The notes: generated from the letters alone by a model not told the origin. A DNA stretch of 64,000 nucleotides from Icerya purchasi (GCA_039619475.1 CM077116.1:19279443-19343442); one strand, 5' to 3'; positions 23,003-36,096 are shown, counted from the first letter of the stretch. Translations and numbers: made by a program.

Positions 23003-24160
23003 GTTTTTTTTTTCTTTTTTTTTGGCCCAGACCGAATTACAACGTCCTTCTGGCCAATAATTCCCCTCAATCAACAACACCCGAATAACATAAAATGAAA
23101 ACCTAAAGAAATTATAATAACCAGTAAATGGATTAAAATTAGCTCCTTACATAAACAAAATAAACTCTAATGAATAAGGAAAGAAAAAAAAAATTAAATA
23201 ACAATCATGTTTCCTTCAATAACCTAAAAAGGAAAAAGAAAATCGTATCACTAGAACAAAGAAGATGAAAAAAAAATATAACGGAGGATAAATACCGTAG
23301 GACATGAGGTATTTAGAAAACAAAAGTCTCTTGTTGTCCAACTGGACGCAATTAAATAACAGGTGGGTAATGTCTTCTTTGAAATTTTGTCGACAATATA
23401 GGTATTAAAACTCGTGTAGTACCCTGTTTTTTGAAAAGTTTAAACCCAATCGACAATGACCGGAGCGGAGCCTACATACAACGGTCACAAACCTACGGGT
23501 CAAACTAGCTGGGACACAAATACGATAAAACCAAGGTGTGGACGGCAGATATGGTTGGACCATGTGAAAATATTTACCAGGCCCTTGTTCACTGCAAATA
23601 AGAAACCCAATCAGCATGATTATCTCTTTTAGCTTTGTCTAGGGAGATCGAAGGATGCGATGAATGGAAACTTAATACCTGATCTAACACCTTCTTTTGC
23701 AATTGAATCAACTCGGTCACTAAGTAATACCCCACAGTGACCTGGAATCCAGCAAAATTTAATGACTCCTCCCAGTTATGAAATATTAAAATACTTTTCC
23801 TTAATTCCATAAATAAATGGATGGCAATTATATTCAAAGTTACTGCTCCGAAGCGACAAGAAAGAACTAAGGCTGTCCGAAAATACCACAAACTCCCCTT
23901 TGGACTGCAACACATTTTTCACAAACTGTAATGCTTTTTCAATTGAAAGAAGCTCGGTCGTAAAAATCGAAGCCTCTGGAAATAATTTAAATTTCTGCTC
24001 AGTGTGATATCTTCTATAATAAACCCTGCCCCTACGCCTTTTTTCAATCCACGGAATTTGGCACCATCGGTAAAGATTAACCGATAACCGGGGTATAATT
24101 CTTTCACGATACCTAGAAAAGCGGAGTTCACAATGTTACCAGGCAGTAGATGCAAATTCT
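23003..24160 (-). pseudogene. LINE RNase H and C-terminal relic with poly(A)
   Basis: Minus-strand 3' fragment of an RNase H-bearing non-LTR element. On the sense strand: YRLIFTDGAKFRG (first Asp present, near 24053-24091), FTTELLSIEKALQFV with the catalytic Glu (near 23920-23964), VVFSDSLSS (second Asp, near 23878-23904), CWIPGHCGVLLSDRVDSIAK (near 23690-23755), then CRLRSGHCRLGLNF near 23430-23475. The 3' end is marked by A-rich sequence (T-runs at about 23005-23022 on the plus strand). Stops and at least three shifts destroy the frame. It is the best preserved RNase H relic in the window. Confidence 0.75.
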
Positions 24161-24560
<400 letters not shown>

Positions 24561-25832
24561 ATGTACACGTGTGTGGTTCGTCAAGGACTGTATTTCATCG
24601 GATAAACGTTTTTACAGCTTTTTAATGACGTGTCCCTAGATGTTCTAAACCTTTTAGTATATGTCTCGAATAAAATGAACAGCCTATCAGCGCGTTGAGA
24701 CTGCTAAGTAGATGGCCGTGCGAAAAAGCGATAACCTCGGAGTTCGAGCAGGGGGAGATCGGTTTCTTTTAAGAACGTATATCATCTATTCGAGTCTATG
24801 GTTCAATCAGAATTAAGAAGGTCATTAAGAAGAAGTTAAGCTGTAGCTGGTACAGAGACGGTTTCGGGGTTCAGATATTCACCTAATAAAACTGTCTTAC
24901 GTGTTCTCCTCTCTGATGCAAATTTCCTGCGCTATAATCCCCGAAGCCCTGTCGGGAGTATGGACTTATTTACTCTAACTGACGCCTAATGAGGATATCG
25001 GGACATTGTGGAATTATTTTTCATTTGAAATAATTCGCATGAAATTAGATAATTTTGTACTAACGTTCTTATCCAGATCGAAACGGAAACAGGCGCGAGT
25101 TATTCCGTTCGCTAAAAAAGCGGGATAAAACATTTTTTCATTAAGGTTTTTTATAAACTTTCCTTTTATTGTCGAGTTTAGATGGGTGAAGCCTCCCTCC
25201 CCATAGCGTAATTATACTGTTAAACCGGTACGACTGATTTCGCAATCTGTCAGCAGGACGCGACTCGTTTCACTTTAACATGCCCTCTAGTGGCGAAAAT
25301 TAAAACTACAAATTAACAGGACACGAGAATTACCTAGTAATCATCTGTTAGCTTCCGAAATTATTATTATTGAATATTTTCAAAGCTGACACTTTACCAT
25401 CTTGCACCTGATTTTGTGTGCGCACCTATTTTACACAATACTTCCGATACGTCCTCAGTATGGCGCAACATATACGGGGGCCGTACATGTTTTGTCTAAT
25501 ACTGAAGATCGAAAATGTCGCTTCTTGTGCACCCCGGTGTACTTATCAACTTTCGTTTCCCAGGGGGCGTACTTTTTTCGTCGCAGTCGATTAAACAGGC
25601 GCGAGTCGGAGCATTTTGTTTTCCGGTTAGATGTTTCCACAGTTAGAGCGACACCAGCAAATCTAAGCTAACGCCGAACGAGTATTTAGAGTATACATTT
25701 CAAGGGAAAATCTAACGCAATTTAAACGAGGAAAAAGGAAATGAGGCAATCGAATGATTCGAGTCTTTCTCGGCAGCTTGGTCACGACCAATGTGTGATA
25801 AGCGAACGCTTTTATTTATAATTATTTTCCAG

Positions 25833-25912
25833 GAAGATTATTATGCGGGAGCTCTAGACGTTTGAGAAATGCTTCATCATGCGATATAGAAATCCTCGAG
25901 ATACTCTGTTCG
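25833..25912 (+). other. Candidate 80-bp internal exon
   Basis: Preceded by a T-rich stretch ending TTATTTTCCAG (AG at 25831-25832) and followed by TTCG|GTAAGT (GT at 25913-25914). One frame (from base 25835) is open for all 26 codons; the other two have stops. No protein family recognised. An open run of this length is common by chance, so the evidence is the splice-like borders. Confidence 0.25.
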
Positions 25913-26119
25913 GTAAGTTCTTTCCCGTGATATGCCTTAAAAGGTGTAAAAAAAAATGTTATTGTTTTCGTTGTCCCGAACTTTAAAAAAGGGACTGCTA
26001 CGGAGCTTAAATTTTAGCCATGATTTTTATCAGTACTTATTTGGGTTTGCCTATAAACTGCGCACCAACAGCCAGCGGCGTTAGCGATAATTTCCGACAG
26101 TTCCATCCAAGTAATTACG

Positions 26120-26155
26120 GTAAAAATCGTAAAAATCGTAAAAATTGTAAAAATC
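26120..26155. repeat. 9-bp tandem repeat (four units)
   Basis: GTAAAAATC repeated four times with one substitution. Confidence 0.9.
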
Positions 26156-29100
26156 TTATTCCATCAGTTCGCCAGCAATTTTAATGGAACTAGCCGTTTT
26201 TATTACGCCCGCGGGGATGGACGTTATTATTTAACATTTTAGTATTAAAATTATGAAATGGAAAATTTTCATTGCCTTTTAAATATTACCCAAATTGTTC
26301 CTAAATTAATCTTCATCAATTGGCCACTGAAAAGACACAAATGATAAATTTCCAAAATTAACGCGAAAAAAGCAAACGATTAATTAAATATATCACATAT
26401 AAATGATATACGTATCACTGTGGTTTTGTTGACAATTTTCAGATCTACGACTGGACGGTCATTCTGTTGATGTAGGCATGGAAAACGACTTCGAATTTAA
26501 CTTTTTTGAACTATACACGTACGGCGTTAACAATTTCACGAACCGGTTTAGCGATTTTCCATTTGGCGAGAGTTATCCTTGAAGCTACGTAAAAGAGCGA
26601 CTTGTTCACCTGAACGCTTTTAAAAAGCAACTGCTTCACGTGGACAACGGTACAGGGAACGACCGACTCGAAAATGGACAATTGACAAACCGCGACTGAC
26701 TGACTTCCATAATCTTCTTTGGCTACAATTTTTCGAATCTTTTTTCCTTCGACTTCTCCGCAACACTTTTTTACTAATGGGTGAGCATTTCTGACCGCGC
26801 GACGTTCTATTCATCCCCAGACCCACAAAAATAGGATTCCAAGCACGCGCACAATTTCTCTTTCGCCACGTTTTCTTTTAAAATTTATTTTTAAATTTAT
26901 TTGCATGTATTTTTTATATTGCCCCTGTAACAACGTGCACATTGTCCATACAATGCATACATTTGGAGGCGTGCAAAATCTGTAAAATTTTCGCGTCTGC
27001 GAGGCGAACGATTTGCGACTAGAGAAGAAAGGAAAAGACAAAATGTCCAATCAAAACAAACGATGTACTCGTTTAAGTAGACAGTCGAAGTAATAAATAA
27101 GTAAATAGAGGAATAAATTAAGCGCTGCCCCGTACCTGTGATATATGGGATCAATTAGAAAAGTAATGTTTTCGAATTGGGCCCGGTAAGTAGGTACGGG
27201 AGACGGAAAAAATAAACCGTTTGTTACGGCCGCGGTAGAACGTGAAATCTACGACGCCCCCTCCAGCTTCCGCCGGCCCTAATTAACCGGGTTTTGTTTG
27301 CTGGTCGCTGTTTGTTTTTCGTTTAATTCTAGATAACGTGATGAACTGAGCCTCCGTAATAACCTATTATTATTATATCAGCGTGCAATACCGCGCTCGT
27401 AATTATTTAATATTCCGCTGTCGCGAACTGTGTGATATCAATATTTTATTGGCCTTATCCTCGTTACGCACTATTTGACTTTTCCATTATCCGATCAAAT
27501 ATCGTGCGATAAAACAAAAAAACAATCAACTGCTACTGTCCAAATCTACTTTATTTCCGGAAGGTAAAAAAGTGGAGTTTTTTTTGTTCCAAAACTAACG
27601 GGAATATCTAGTGTTTTGTCCGCATTAATCTACGACGACGAAGGATGATTCGGAAATTCAGCGATTTCAAATTATCGCAATACGTTCGTCTAGCGTGCCC
27701 ATCGTCCTTGGTAAATTCGTTGGCAAATGGTCGACGTCTGGTTTCCGTTAAAACCGGTAAAGTGAGCAAGTTAGATGGTTTTTCTTTGATTAAACCGGCC
27801 GGCTCACACTATTCTTTTCCACAACTCGTCAATTCCCATTCCGTATCCGTTCCGGCGCTGCCCTTCTAGTGTCCCCGCGTTTACTTTTGACGTTGTACGA
27901 ATACTTAGGCTAAGCGTTTTAGGTGTTGTTATTTTTTTTTTTTGTTTTTGTTATTCCGCGTATCAAGGTTATCCTACTAAATGGCGAATAGGGGTGCAGT
28001 GAGAGATTACCCCTCCGCCCACCGCGAGAAAATAAATTTTTTTTTTTTTCGTATTTTGTTTTGCGTGTGTGTTTTTTTTTTAATAATTAGCCCTAGAAAA
28101 ATAATTTTAACGTTTAAATGTTGTCTTAGTAGTAATCGCTATGTTGTTTCGATAAAGATACTTGACGACGTAAAAAATTGTCCTGGCCGGTTTTGACCCA
28201 ACCGTTTCACGCAGTTAATGATTTCTTCCGTGTACATATACCATAAAACAAAATCCCGATGTAATCGCTATTTATGTACACGTTGAGGAGGAGGCCGTAT
28301 AGATTTTCGGTTTAATTATTACAGCTTCGAAGCGTATTCCTAGTTGAAAATTTCCTTTAAAAAGGCGAGCAATATTTTTCATACGAAAACGGGAATTAAC
28401 CAGAATGGGTAACTAAATTTCAAAGATAATTACGGAAGACACGCCAACTCGTAACCGCAAAAGAAAATCGGGAAATTTCTTTGCACGCGCCCAATAATAG
28501 GCCAATATTCATCACCGACGACGATCTGATAATCTCCCAACCGGTGCTTCCCAACGTTTCTCCTTTTATTATGAGTTGGTAAAAACTTGCGATCATTCTC
28601 GACCGGGGAAAATCAATAACTCGCGCTTAAGTTAAAACAAATAAAAACGCCTACGTGGAAAAAAATAATTTTATAATGTCACACAATTTATCGCTATTGC
28701 GGTTGCCCGGCAACATTTCATCGATATAATATACCAAATTCCTTACAACCGCTTAAACACGGCAAAGATGTTAAATCGATTTTTTCTTGCCCAATACACT
28801 TCGGTTCGCGTCGGATTCCGTAGAAAGTTTTGTTTCGTTTAGCAGCGGAATAATTGGTAAATTAATTTCGCATTTTTGAAATTCATTTGGCTCGTTCATA
28901 TTAACCTCCCATTGGCGCCAATTTTTGGTATTTGCATTGTGCATTCGAACCTGTTCAACCAACTCGGCTGGCTAATTAATTTTAAACAGTCTGGAACGCC
29001 GGGTTTGTTTAAGAAAATCTCTTAGCTGTCGTTCGATATCGTCAGTGACGTCCGCTGACTGCATTTCGTCCACCTATTCCCGTGCTCAATTGTTTTCATA

Positions 29101-30677
29101 TCACGCGGCGCCTGTGATCCGGTTAATCGAAATAACACTTATTTCTATCGTATTACGTTGTTAAAAAGTAATATTCCACCGTACGGCAAGTGGACATTCA
29201 ACAATTTTTTGACCACCGCAGTTATAGCAAGCAAAAATTATAAGAGTTCGTCTCTAGATCAAAGTATAAATCCTTAATCGGAAGAGGAGAATTTTTTCTT
29301 TTGTTTTTTTATTATTTTTCGAGTTGTTTTTTTCTTACGTATTGCCGACGAATTTTCTTCAGATTAAAAAGGCGGAGCACCAACAATGGAATATGATTAA
29401 CAACTGTTAGAAAAAATAGGAAAATTAATATCAGTTTCGAACTTTTTTACAGTTTTGATAAACCGAACGCGCATTTTTCAAAAATGTTTCTCAGTGCGAA
29501 CACGCTCTACTTTCTTCTTTTAGAGTATTCTTTATCAGCGAGCAATTCGTGTTTACTGTCATCTTCGGGGTCAATTGATTACATTCTGCACGTTCTACTT
29601 CTTAAAGTAAACAACTGATCAGCCATTCCACGTTTCCAGGCGACCAGTCTGCGCTGGTGAGACTCGTCACGTAATTGTAAGGCGAATTAAATCCAATCGG
29701 AAACGTTCCAATGAGATTTTTGTTTGTAATTTTGCTAGATAAAAGACAGCAAGAGGCCACTTTCTGGAAAACCGAAAGAAGTCGCAGGCAAATTTGTCGC
29801 GTCAGCAGTGTCTGGAAATTGAAGGAGATATTATATAATACCTGCCACGTAGAAAGTACTGAAATTGCAAAATAAGCGTAGATTTCACGAAGAGCTAATG
29901 TAACGAATTTAAAATTGACGAGATTTTTTCATCGAGATTAAACTGTCCGGGAACAATGAAATATTCACGAATTAACTTTTGCTTTTTCCGTGCTCGGAGA
30001 GGAAACTGAAAAATCCAGAAAAAGCAGCAACCCCGAAAGGTGACCGCAATTTTCGAGCGCTTTTTTACTTTTACTCGTGACGTAAATAAAGACGGCGTAC
30101 TCGTAGTATGTCCGAAGATGGTCAAGTGTATTTAAAGTGTGCGGGTTTCATGAGTGTGTGTTGCGCGCGCCAACGTTGAGTTTGTCGGAAACTAGATTAT
30201 TACGTGGAGAGAACGGTTGGTTAATGGGTTTTTTTTTGTTTCATATATCGCCTAACAACTGCGAAATTACTCGCTTATTATTAGCTTGTCTAAATTATAT
30301 GTCGCTTGGAAATTCAGGTACTTCTAAAACCGGCCAGGTAACTGCTTTAACTACACTGTCAGAGAGTTAGGTCAGCGGATAAGTGAAAATTCGCGAAAAA
30401 TAGGTGGATTTGTCCTCCGTATTTCCTCTTCAAAACAGACCGACAATATATAACACAACTCGTTAATGACGGAAATTCTGCCGGTAAATAAATAATTTGA
30501 TAACTGCGAATACGCTAACCGAAATTAAGGTACACGTCTCAATTGCTCTTGCCGAGCCATTTACCTTTTAAGAGTTTCGATTTGCAGTTTGCTTAGAAAC
30601 AATCCGCACAGTGTTCGTGTGAACGAACATGCCCCATAACTTTCTATTGATTTTGTCGTGACTGAAATTATGTACGA

Positions 30678-30698
30678 CTGCTGCTGCTGCTGCTGCTG
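30678..30698. repeat. (CTG)7 trinucleotide repeat
   Basis: Seven perfect CTG units in CpG-rich DNA. On the minus strand it falls in an open frame (30561-30890) as glutamines, but that frame shows no other protein-like feature and is overlapped by a plus-strand frame. Confidence 0.9.
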
Positions 30699-30915
30699 AT
30701 TGGATCTACCGCGGTGTTTTTCGTGGCCGCAGACCCGGTCGAGCATCCTATCGACTGCGGTAACAACCAGCTGCGGGCCCTGTGATCTACCGTTCGCAAT
30801 TACATCGTACTCGTTTGTTGATTGCGCAGAGTGTGTTAGAAGCGGTGCTGATTGCCGGTCAGGAAATCGACATCCGTTGACTGTCGTCAAACGGACATCC
30901 CGATATCACCTCGCA

Positions 30916-31110
30916 ATGTCGTTGTTTCTTTTTTTGCTGTTATTAATACTACCGGTTTATGCGCGCCTCGTCCACCACCGACTTGTTCCACTTATCAGTT
31001 TAGCGATTAACGTGGAAACACGATTTTCGGTTTTTTATGTATCAGATATGAAAAATTTACACTTGTCGACCAGTGGCTGTTTGCGTGAAATTGACAAATG
31101 TCGGTGCTAG
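30916..31110 (+). CDS. Small open frame with signal-peptide-like start (doubtful)
   Basis: 64 residues from the ATG at 30916; a longer in-frame start exists at 30700. Residues 2-13 are almost all Leu/Phe/Ile, followed by PVYA, a plausible signal peptidase site. The mature part would be about 48 residues with three Cys near the end (CLREIDKCRC). A donor-like GTAAGC lies about 22 bp after the stop. No family recognised. It could be a secreted peptide, a 5' exon, or chance; I lean to chance. Confidence 0.15.
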   Translation: MSLFLFLLLLILPVYARLVHHRLVPLISLAINVETRFSVFYVSDMKNLHLSTSGCLREIDKCRC

Positions 31111-31868
31111 TCTCCTGTATACAATGTATATCGGTAAGCACTGACGAGCAATGATCACCTCCTTACGATGAATTCCTATGACACGACTAAGGCTGTGGTT
31201 ATGCGTTAAGTGCATGCATGTGCGTTTTATTATATTTTTCCCCTCGCGAACGACCACGCAGATAAAAACACGCGTATATTTTTAAATACGGATGGTTACA
31301 CCGAAAGCTATTCCGTCTGAAGTGCACGTGCGTAGTAGTACGATCAGCGAATAAAAACAAACTCGTTTGTTATTCATCGTTTGGTCGAACAACCTGTGTG
31401 ATACTGAGCAGTAAATTTAGCGATAGTTTGTCTCGTCAAATGCACCCGAACGTGTGAAAAGTGCGTATTCACTAGACAGATGGATATATTGTATATATAT
31501 ATATATACATTTTTAATTATTTTAATGCATCTGCTGTTGTTTGGTCGGGAACACTATAACCATAAGCAGTGCGATGCGAGAGGATACGCATTAATTATAA
31601 CCATAGCCTAAAGCGAATGTAGCCGCGCGGTTGAAATTGGGAGTTGTGAAGTGTAGAGAGATTGCTATTCAACCGAATGTAACTATTCTTATTACAATTT
31701 TTACGAAAATAAGTTAATCAGCTGTGGTATTGTAGTTGATTAAGCAGTAGAGCTTCAAAGATGGAAAATTATCTCTGGATTTCCAAATGAATTTGAAAAA
31801 CGAAAGTAGGTTGAAAATATTTGTATGAAATGAATAATCTATTAGAATTATGTAAAACGTGTATTTTG

Positions 31869-31871
<3 letters not shown>
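31111..31871. other. Unannotated interval before the (TA)n tract
   Basis: CpG-containing, low-repeat DNA with a short (TA)n near 31492-31506 and a TGCATGCATG stretch near 31212. No gene recognised. Confidence 0.35.

Positions 31872-31944
<73 letters not shown>
31872..31944. repeat. (TA)n microsatellite
   Basis: About 73 bp of TA, abutting the end of the Tigger-like fragment. Confidence 0.95.
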
Positions 31945-31947
<3 letters not shown>

Positions 31948-31951
31948 AATA

Positions 31952-32482
31952 TAGTCGACTCGCGATTATCCGGATTAATTGGTCGGCCAGCCGGTCCGGA
32001 TAGCAAAAAATCCGGATACGCCGGAGTTCAAGGTTAAATACTGCAAATTAAATGAAAAAATGAAAATTAACTTATGCTATAAAAAAGTAAACATGAAAAT
32101 TAACTTACAGTACACTAACTAGTTTTTAAAGAAGTCTGTGTGTCTTTCGTTGCATTCTCTTCCTTGCCGATATATCACACCACTTGCATAAACAAATGAT
32201 ATCAGCCGGTGACGCTTCTTCCTGTTGAGTAATGTACCTCAGCGCTACTTCGATCGCCTTCAGTCATTCATCGTGTGGTATAACACACTTTGAAGAGGCT
32301 CGTTATCCATATTTTCTTCAACTGGATCCTCGTTTGATATCCTCATCTGCTGTTTCTTCGATGTCGTCGCTGCCTATCCATTCTTTATTGTCATCCGTAT
32401 TACCCGTTTTACATCCTAGAATATTTTTTATTAGAAAAACAAGCTGCTCGTTGTCTTTGGAACTGTTCAAATCACCATTCTA
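31952..32482 (-). mobile_element. pogo/Tigger-like transposon fragment, 3' part
   Basis: The left edge AGTCGACTCGCGATTATCCG, followed by ATTAATTGG and inverted TCCGGAT-rich sequence, is a typical terminal repeat of pogo/Tigger (Jerky-type) elements. On the minus strand upstream of it, translation gives the acidic and C-terminal region of such transposases: GSDDIEETADEDI (near 32337-32375), then LKAIEVALRYITQQEEASPA (near 32205-32265) and ARKRMQRKT. The catalytic domain is not visible. The fragment stops at the mariner insertion (32483). Sequence at 33776-33900 may be its continuation. It is non-functional. Confidence 0.65.
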
Positions 32483-33773
32483 CGAGGATGGTTCAAATAT
32501 AAACCGGAATTTCGTCATAAAAATTTTTATTTTATACTTAGAGTGCTCATATTTTTTACAATTTTTCGAGATAACCCCCCTTGCACACTACGCACTTTTT
32601 CCACCTCTCCGGCAATTTTTTTATTCCTTTTTCGTAAAAATCTCGCGGCTTGTCACATAGCCATTTGCGCACGAACGATTCCACCTCATCGTTGCTGTCG
32701 AAACGTTGTCCACCAAGTGCTTCTTTCAAAGGGCCAAACAAATAATAATCACAAGGCGACAAATCTGGACTGTAAGGAGGATGTTCAAGTGTTTCCCAGC
32801 CCAATTCGGCCAATGTCCCCATCGTGAGCCGAGCGGTATGTGGCCTGGCGCTGTCTTGAAGCAGTATCGCACTATGGATCGGAATTTCGCGCCTTTTTGT
32901 TCTTGACTGTGTTTTTAGGAGGTTACTGTAATACTGCGCCGTCACAGTACGTTGTTCAGTTAGGAAATCGACTGCGATCACTCCCTTCATGTCCCAAAAC
33001 ACGGTACACAACACCTTCCCAGCTGACTGTGTAACCTTCGCTTTGACTGGCGCTCCCTCTTTTTTCTTCCACCCCGCTCCATAGACGAGCGTTTACTCTC
33101 CGGCATATAGTAGTGTACCCAAGTTTCGTCCGTGGTGAATATTCGCCGCAATAAATTCTCTCCTTCCTCTTCATACCGCTGCAGGAGACGCGTACAAACT
33201 TCCCAACCAGTGAATTTCTGTTCAAAATTCAGAAGTCTTGGCACCCATCTGGCTGCAATTTTGCGATAACCTAGCCGATCATGAACTATTGTCTCAATAC
33301 TACCTATGCTGATGCCCAATTCGTCGGTCATATCGCGTACACGGACGCGTCGGTCAGCCAAAATGAGTTGTTCGATGGCTTTGACGTGTTCATCTGTAAT
33401 GCTGGTTTTTGGGCGCCGCGCATGTGCTATGTTTGACACCACTTCACGTCCTTTTCGAAACGCGGAACACCACTCGTACACTTGAGTTTTGGAGAGACAC
33501 TCATCCCCGAACTGTTCGCGTAATTTTCGGTAAATTTCCACGGATTTTACGTCGTCTTTGATTAAAAAACGAATAATGATGCGTTGCGCAACAGACACTG
33601 GTACTTCTTTTTCACTCATGGCTCTAACTACACTAAAAAGTGAGCTTACGCGGTTCTAATTGCTCTACACGCTTCGTAACAAACCGGTCTAACTGCCAGT
33701 GCAACCACTTTTTCCACAATAAATTTTTCGCGCGTTTATTTAAAAATTCCGGTTTATATTTGAACCACCCTCG
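32483..33773 (-). mobile_element. mariner element, copy A
   Basis: 1291-bp mariner flanked by TA (32481-32482, 33774-33775). Ends are inverted repeats of about 30 bp beginning CGAGG(A/G)TGGTTCAAATAT. Transposase lies on the minus strand. Closely related to copy B (50331-51623) in the opposite orientation. It is inserted in a Tigger-like fragment. Confidence 0.93.
32556..33619 (-). pseudogene. mariner transposase A, one frameshift
   Basis: DD34D transposase of about 353 codons, broken once. The N-terminal part (33619 down to about 33075) has the HTH region and the first Asp in FTTDETWVHYY. A 2-base gain near 33070-33080, relative to copy B, shifts the frame and ends it at 32987. The rest continues in another frame from about 33070 to 32556, with LLQDSARPH (second Asp) and SPDLSPCDYYLF (third Asp, 34 residues later). 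No other stop was seen. Terminal repeats are kept, so it could still be moved by a transposase in trans. Confidence 0.92.
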
Positions 33774-33775
33774 TA

Positions 33776-33900
33776 TTTATCATTGACTTTATGATCTAAT
33801 AATATTTTCAGCATTAGTATTTGCTATAGAGAACTAATGTCTTCCCATCCCCCAAATAACCAAGAGCTGCCTAAGTCCTATAGTACAAGAGAAGTCTAAT
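33776..33900 (-). other. Possible continuation of the Tigger-like fragment
   Basis: Minus-strand translation gives WEDISSL, resembling the AW..IS.ETI.N.F block found upstream of the acidic C-terminus in Tigger transposases. Very short match. Confidence 0.25.
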
Positions 33901-35958
33901 TATCGGGTTTATTATTGTTTTTATCCTTTTTTTTTGTTCATTGTAAGATTCATAATGTTTTATATTTCTATCTTTAGTTGATATTATCTATTGTTTTTTG
34001 AATTTAATGTGAACTTTTAAAACTCTGCATGGCTTTTTCTTTTTCCGGAGATTACGTGAATAAAATTACTAGAAACTACTACCTGAAGCATATGAGTATT
34101 GTGGTATTCTTTGCATGATTACTTTGTTTTGCTAACTTTAGCCATTTTTAGTGTACTTCTTTATTTAAAATCTTCGCAGTTCATAGCAATATCCGCCCTG
34201 GCATTTCTATGGATTACAGCCGTTTCATCGATTTTTTCTTTAAAATCTACGCTTCAACATCGTAGAGTAGAATTCGCCAGATCTCTGCAGATGGTTCAAC
34301 TTTAGTTTTTAATTTTGCCAATGAAATATAAAAATTAACACTTTCTTTTTTGAATAAGTTTTTTAATTCTGCGTTTTCAAATTAAACAAAGGAAAAAAGC
34401 AATATTTTCAATTGGCATTCCTAAACTTTTACAGGAGAAAAAGAAAACCCGGGAGCACCTCTAATTCAGTATCCCTGCTTGGAATTCCATTTTTCACCTG
34501 TTTGTATATTCATTTATTTGTTAACGAAACGTTCGCATTAGTGTCGGTTTTATAACGGAGCTTATCGCGATTTCTTCACTTCATCGGTTGCTTTAATGAA
34601 ACTTCATACTCGTAATTTAACCGAAGAACTAAATTGATTTTTTGTCGTGGAATCCTCCTCCATCTTTCATTGGTTTTAGCGGGTCTGGTTCATTATTTGC
34701 TGCCGCGTCATTAATAATTCTTTATCTTCTTTTTTAACGATAAATAACGTTTTCGTGACGTTTAATGTAAACAATTTACATTTGTTAGAATTATAACGAG
34801 CAACTCTAGCCGTGCGGCTACAGTTATTTCCGTCGCGGTAAAGGAATTACGCATTTAGAAGAACATTCGTTTTTATTTATTATTATAGGGATCGTGTTAA
34901 ATTCGCAAGGCCTAATTACCACCGGCGTCACAAGTTAAACGATAAATCGGCTACAGGCCAGTATATGAAATCGGAAGAAAAAAAAACCAATAGTTCAACA
35001 ATGTGCCGGATTTCATAGAACACCGCGATGAAAACAAAATCGTCAATAAATTGAATGAAGTAAAGGTCATAATTCAAACTGTGGATGTAAGAGTTATGAA
35101 AAGTTTGAATTTACAAACTTGTAACGAAAAACGGCAGAAAAATATAAATAATATCTCGTATTATTAAGAAATTATGAAATCTTCTTCAACAATTTTATTT
35201 ATGTATAATGTGTTATTTTCCCGTTACCGAAATTATAATTTTTTTACGATTTGCCTACCGGGAAATAATTTGAAATCTTTTCAAATCTATCTGTTCCGTA
35301 TGGGACAGACCGGTGAAACCCACAACCCGTATTTTTCTGCGATTCGCGGTATGAAAAATACATAGGTATTATTCGAAAAGAACGAAACAAAGATAGTTAG
35401 AATAACGAACCTTATTACGTTCGCACCTTTCGATATTTTAGAAAATTAAACGCGCCAGGAAATAGCAACCAGAAAATCTGTCATTTCACTAATACTTACA
35501 TTGCTAGGAACTCGTAAAAAGTCGATATTATTGAGTGCAGAGAAAATGCGGATATGGTTTACGAAGAATGATAAAGTCACACAAGAGTCAATGGGAAGAG
35601 GATAGAACAGAAATAATATAAAATAAATGGCGAAGGAACGATGGCGAAACATTCAAATAATAAAAACCGTACTATATAGCCTTCGGCTACAAATATTGAG
35701 CAAGAGGAAAGAAGTCTGAATTAGTATAGTGAATGTCTGGTATATTAAATCAAATTAGTCGGGAAATAGAAAAAAAAAGTCGAAATATCGCCTCGACATT
35801 AAAAAGGCTATTTTGTCGACTCTGGATTTTTCCGTTTTAATTTGATCAACGTTCATTTAATAATTTTTTGTAAGTGGAAGAGAACGTTTTTTTTTGGAAC
35901 AGTTCATTGATGCGCAGCCCATCGAAATTTCGAAAAAGTTGGAGTGCAGTTGCATAGG
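33901..35958. other. Unannotated DNA
   Basis: No gene, RNA or transposon recognised. Frames such as 34099-34305 and 35174-35365 show no family resemblance. Confidence 0.4.
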
Positions 35959-35976
35959 CCTGATCACGTGATCAGG
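35959..35976. promoter_or_regulatory. 18-bp perfect palindrome centred on an E-box
   Basis: CCTGATCACGTGATCAGG reads identically on both strands. Its centre TCACGTGA is an ideal bHLH (MITF/USF/TFE-type) site. Outer arms ATAGGC (35954-35959) and GCCTAT (35981-35986) extend the symmetry with a 5-nt offset. Function is inferred only. Confidence 0.35.
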
Positions 35977-36096
35977 ATATGCCTATTTCGAGCCGCGAAT
36001 GGATTCACCCCGATGGGATAAATTGGCCTAATCTCCCGTGCTGGCCGGGGAAATTGAGAGGTGCATTTTATACCTGCTAACAGGTAATTTTTTCGC

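Larger units (their letters stand above)
24561..30677. other. Low-repeat, CpG-retaining DNA; no gene proven
   Basis: Long interval without recognisable transposon sequence. CpG dinucleotides are frequent. It contains a 9-bp tandem (26120-26155) and a candidate small exon (25833-25912) with good splice-like borders. Open frames of 60-90 codons (for example 25402-25671, 27645-27869) resemble no family I know. It may be intron or regulatory DNA of a gene outside the window. Confidence 0.4.

Noticed and set aside
30561..30890. Polyglutamine protein on the minus strand
   Set aside because: The glutamine run is only the (CTG)7; no other protein-like feature and an overlapping frame on the other strand.
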